From contig CAKZKT010000080.1 in NCBI GenBank assembly GCA_937124585.1, positions 1 through 35,385 on the forward strand: a stretch of DNA of 35,385 nt. The letters are read 5' to 3'. The position numbers were made by a program, and so were the translations under genes. Under the pieces are notes generated by a model, which was given only the letters and a program-made list of their open reading frames with translations, made no database searches and had not been told where the DNA came from. Shown one piece after another: positions 33,997 through 35,385 of this stretch. The DNA comes from an uncultured Anaerolineae bacterium (GTDB lineage: Bacteria > Chloroflexota > Anaerolineae > CG2-30-64-16). Positions within the stretch are counted from its first letter, which is position 1, and each line of letters opens with the position of its first letter.

Positions 33997-35385
33997 ATGG
34001 CGGAAAACCCCCTTTCTCCACGAACGCCGCGCCTGCTCGTTCCGCTCGCATTCGGCGTGGGCCTGGTGATCACCCTGCTGGTCGGCCTGAATGCAGTCAT
34101 CCAGGCCGATCTGCCCGCCGCGAGCCGCCGACCGGAGGCCACCCCGGCAGCCCCTACTCCTCAGGCGATTGCGCCGGCCGCCCCCGCCGGCAAATCCGTC
34201 ATCGGCGACTATATCTGGTACGACGCCGACGGCGACGGCCTCCATGAGGATGCAGATGCCGAATATCTGGCCGGCATAGACGGCGTGCTCGTCTATCTGT
34301 ATGAAGATTTCAACCGAAACGGCATCCTCGACGACAACGAACTGAACACCCTGACGACGACGGTGACCGGGGATAACCCGAACACGCCAACGGTCGAGCA
34401 CGGGTGGTACGAATTCAACGTCACGGCCGAGGGCCGGCGCTACTTCGTCCAGATCGCGCCGGACAATTTCGCGCCTGGCGGGCCGCTGCAGGGTTTCGCG
34501 CTGACCAGCGATGCCACCTATCCGACGGTCTTCACCAACACGATTTACGTGCCGATGCCGGGCGTCCTCGTCAGCTATCTCGACGCCGATTTCGGCTTCC
34601 TGGCCTATGCCGACGTGGGCATCCTCAAGGCCGCCGCGCCCGATCCGGCCCTCATCGGGAGCACGGTCACCTACACGTTGCAGGTCTACAACAACGGCGC
34701 GGCCGTGGCCACCGGTGTCACCGTCACCGACACGCTGCCGTCGGGCCTGGAAGATGTGACGATCAGTGCCAGCCAGGGCGGATGTACGGGCGCAGGTGTC
34801 TTCACGTGCAGCCTGGGCATCATCAACGCAGGCGCCGGTACGTTCGTGACGGTCACCGGCCGGGCAGCCGTCACCGGCTCGCTGCCCAACACGGCTACGG
34901 TTGCCGCAGCCCAGGTGGATGTCAACCCGGCCAACAACACCTCGACCGCTACGATCACCGTCGTCCAGCCCGCCATCGCGGTCGCCAAGACGCCCGACCT
35001 GCAGTACGTGCGCAGCGGCGGCACGGTGACCTTCACCATCGCAGTGACCAACACCGGCAACATCACCCTGACCAATGTCGCGGTGAGCGATCCGCTCGCG
35101 CCCGCCTGTAACCGTACCATCGGCACGCTGGTGCCCGGCCAGAGCACCAGCTATACCTGCGTCGTGGCCGGCGTCACCGCCAGCTTCACCAACGTCGCCA
35201 CCGCCACCGGCACGCCGCCCGTCGGCCCGCCCGTCTCCAGTTCCGACCCGGCCGTCGTGCAGCAGATCAACCCCGCCATCGCCATCGCCAAGACGCCCGA
35301 CCTACAGCACGTCGGCACAGGCACAGTCGTCACCTTCACCATCTTCGTCACCAACACCGGCGATGTGCGGCTGAACAACGTCTCG
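33997..35385 (+). CDS. Surface protein with SdrD-B-like domain and DUF11 repeats (3' end beyond window)
   Basis: 463 codons from ATG 33997 (AGGAG six bases upstream) run to the right edge with no stop. An N-terminal hydrophobic segment (about 12-36, LLVPLAFGVGLVITLLVGLNA) is a signal peptide or membrane anchor, followed by a short Pro-Ala-Thr linker (45-66). An SdrD-B-like domain occupies about 68-205 (VIGDYIWYDADGDG, closing LDADFGF). DUF11 domains begin at about 207, 325 and 426. The last two open with almost the same words (AIAVAKTPDLQ and AIAIAKTPDLQ, then VTFTI and VTNTG), a period of 101 residues, so a longer tandem array probably continues outside the window. It lies directly behind the giant surface protein gene and is probably part of the same surface structure. 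Confidence 0.9.
   Translation, partial: MAENPLSPRTPRLLVPLAFGVGLVITLLVGLNAVIQADLPAASRRPEATPAAPTPQAIAPAAPAGKSVIGDYIWYDADGDGLHEDADAEYLAGIDGVLVYLYEDFNRNGILDDNELNTLTTTVTGDNPNTPTVEHGWYEFNVTAEGRRYFVQIAPDNFAPGGPLQGFALTSDATYPTVFTNTIYVPMPGVLVSYLDADFGFLAYADVGILKAAAPDPALIGSTVTYTLQVYNNGAAVATGVTVTDTLPSGLEDVTISASQGGCTGAGVFTCSLGIINAGAGTFVTVTGRAAVTGSLPNTATVAAAQVDVNPANNTSTATITVVQPAIAVAKTPDLQYVRSGGTVTFTIAVTNTGNITLTNVAVSDPLAPACNRTIGTLVPGQSTSYTCVVAGVTASFTNVATATGTPPVGPPVSSSDPAVVQQINPAIAIAKTPDLQHVGTGTVVTFTIFVTNTGDVRLNNVS
34969..35307 (+). repeat. Direct repeat of about 303 bp from tandem DUF11 domains
   Basis: The openings of two successive DUF11 domains (34969-35004 and 35272-35307) differ at only a few of 36 bases and are 303 bp apart. 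This marks recent tandem duplication. The second unit is cut by the window edge. Confidence 0.7.

Overview
The window is GC-rich and almost wholly coding. It looks like a chromosomal segment from a filamentous or biofilm-forming bacterium. Long Thr-Pro-Ala linkers, secreted proteins built from SdrD-B-like and DUF11 modules, fervidolysin-like subtilases with malectin-like domains, and a soluble PAS/GAF kinase with a NarL-type regulator together suggest Chloroflexota (Anaerolineae-like). This is an inference from style; no marker gene is present. I see no tRNA, rRNA, CRISPR array, transposase or phage gene.

Layout. Six large secreted-protein genes lie on the minus strand. They are a DNRLRE/CBM9-like/SdrD-B protein that runs off the left edge (1-4120), an eight-repeat SdrD-B protein (4430-8227), a smaller SdrD-B protein with an unknown C-terminus (8540-10447), a subtilase split by a one-base frameshift (10627-14402), an intact subtilase (14653-17859) and a third subtilase (20871-24254). 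A NarL-type response regulator (18003-18650) and its soluble histidine kinase (18702-20726) sit between the last two. After a divergent promoter region come two plus-strand genes: a 3122-residue SdrD-B/DUF11/kelch protein (24558-33926) and a DUF11-repeat protein that runs off the right edge (33997-35385).

How they fit together. All the structural genes encode proteins with a signal peptide or N-terminal anchor and calcium-binding or carbohydrate-binding-like modules. The locus therefore looks like a cell-surface or matrix island: long stalk or adhesin proteins plus surface proteases carrying glycan-binding-type domains. Modules are shared and shuffled between neighbours. Examples are a common N-terminal pair in three genes, a common C-terminal module in two, and eight malectin-like copies in three.

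The most unusual regulatory signal is a 12-bp-period direct repeat. On the plus strand it reads RTTACA, six bases, ATTACGAT or close to it. It occurs upstream of four minus-strand surface genes, with a degenerate fifth copy upstream of a fifth gene, always in the same orientation and usually 10-11 bases from a -10-like hexamer. The sixth gene (14653-17859) lacks it and instead has a palindrome between itself and the response regulator gene. Long open frames antisense to these genes are GC-rich shadows and are not annotated.
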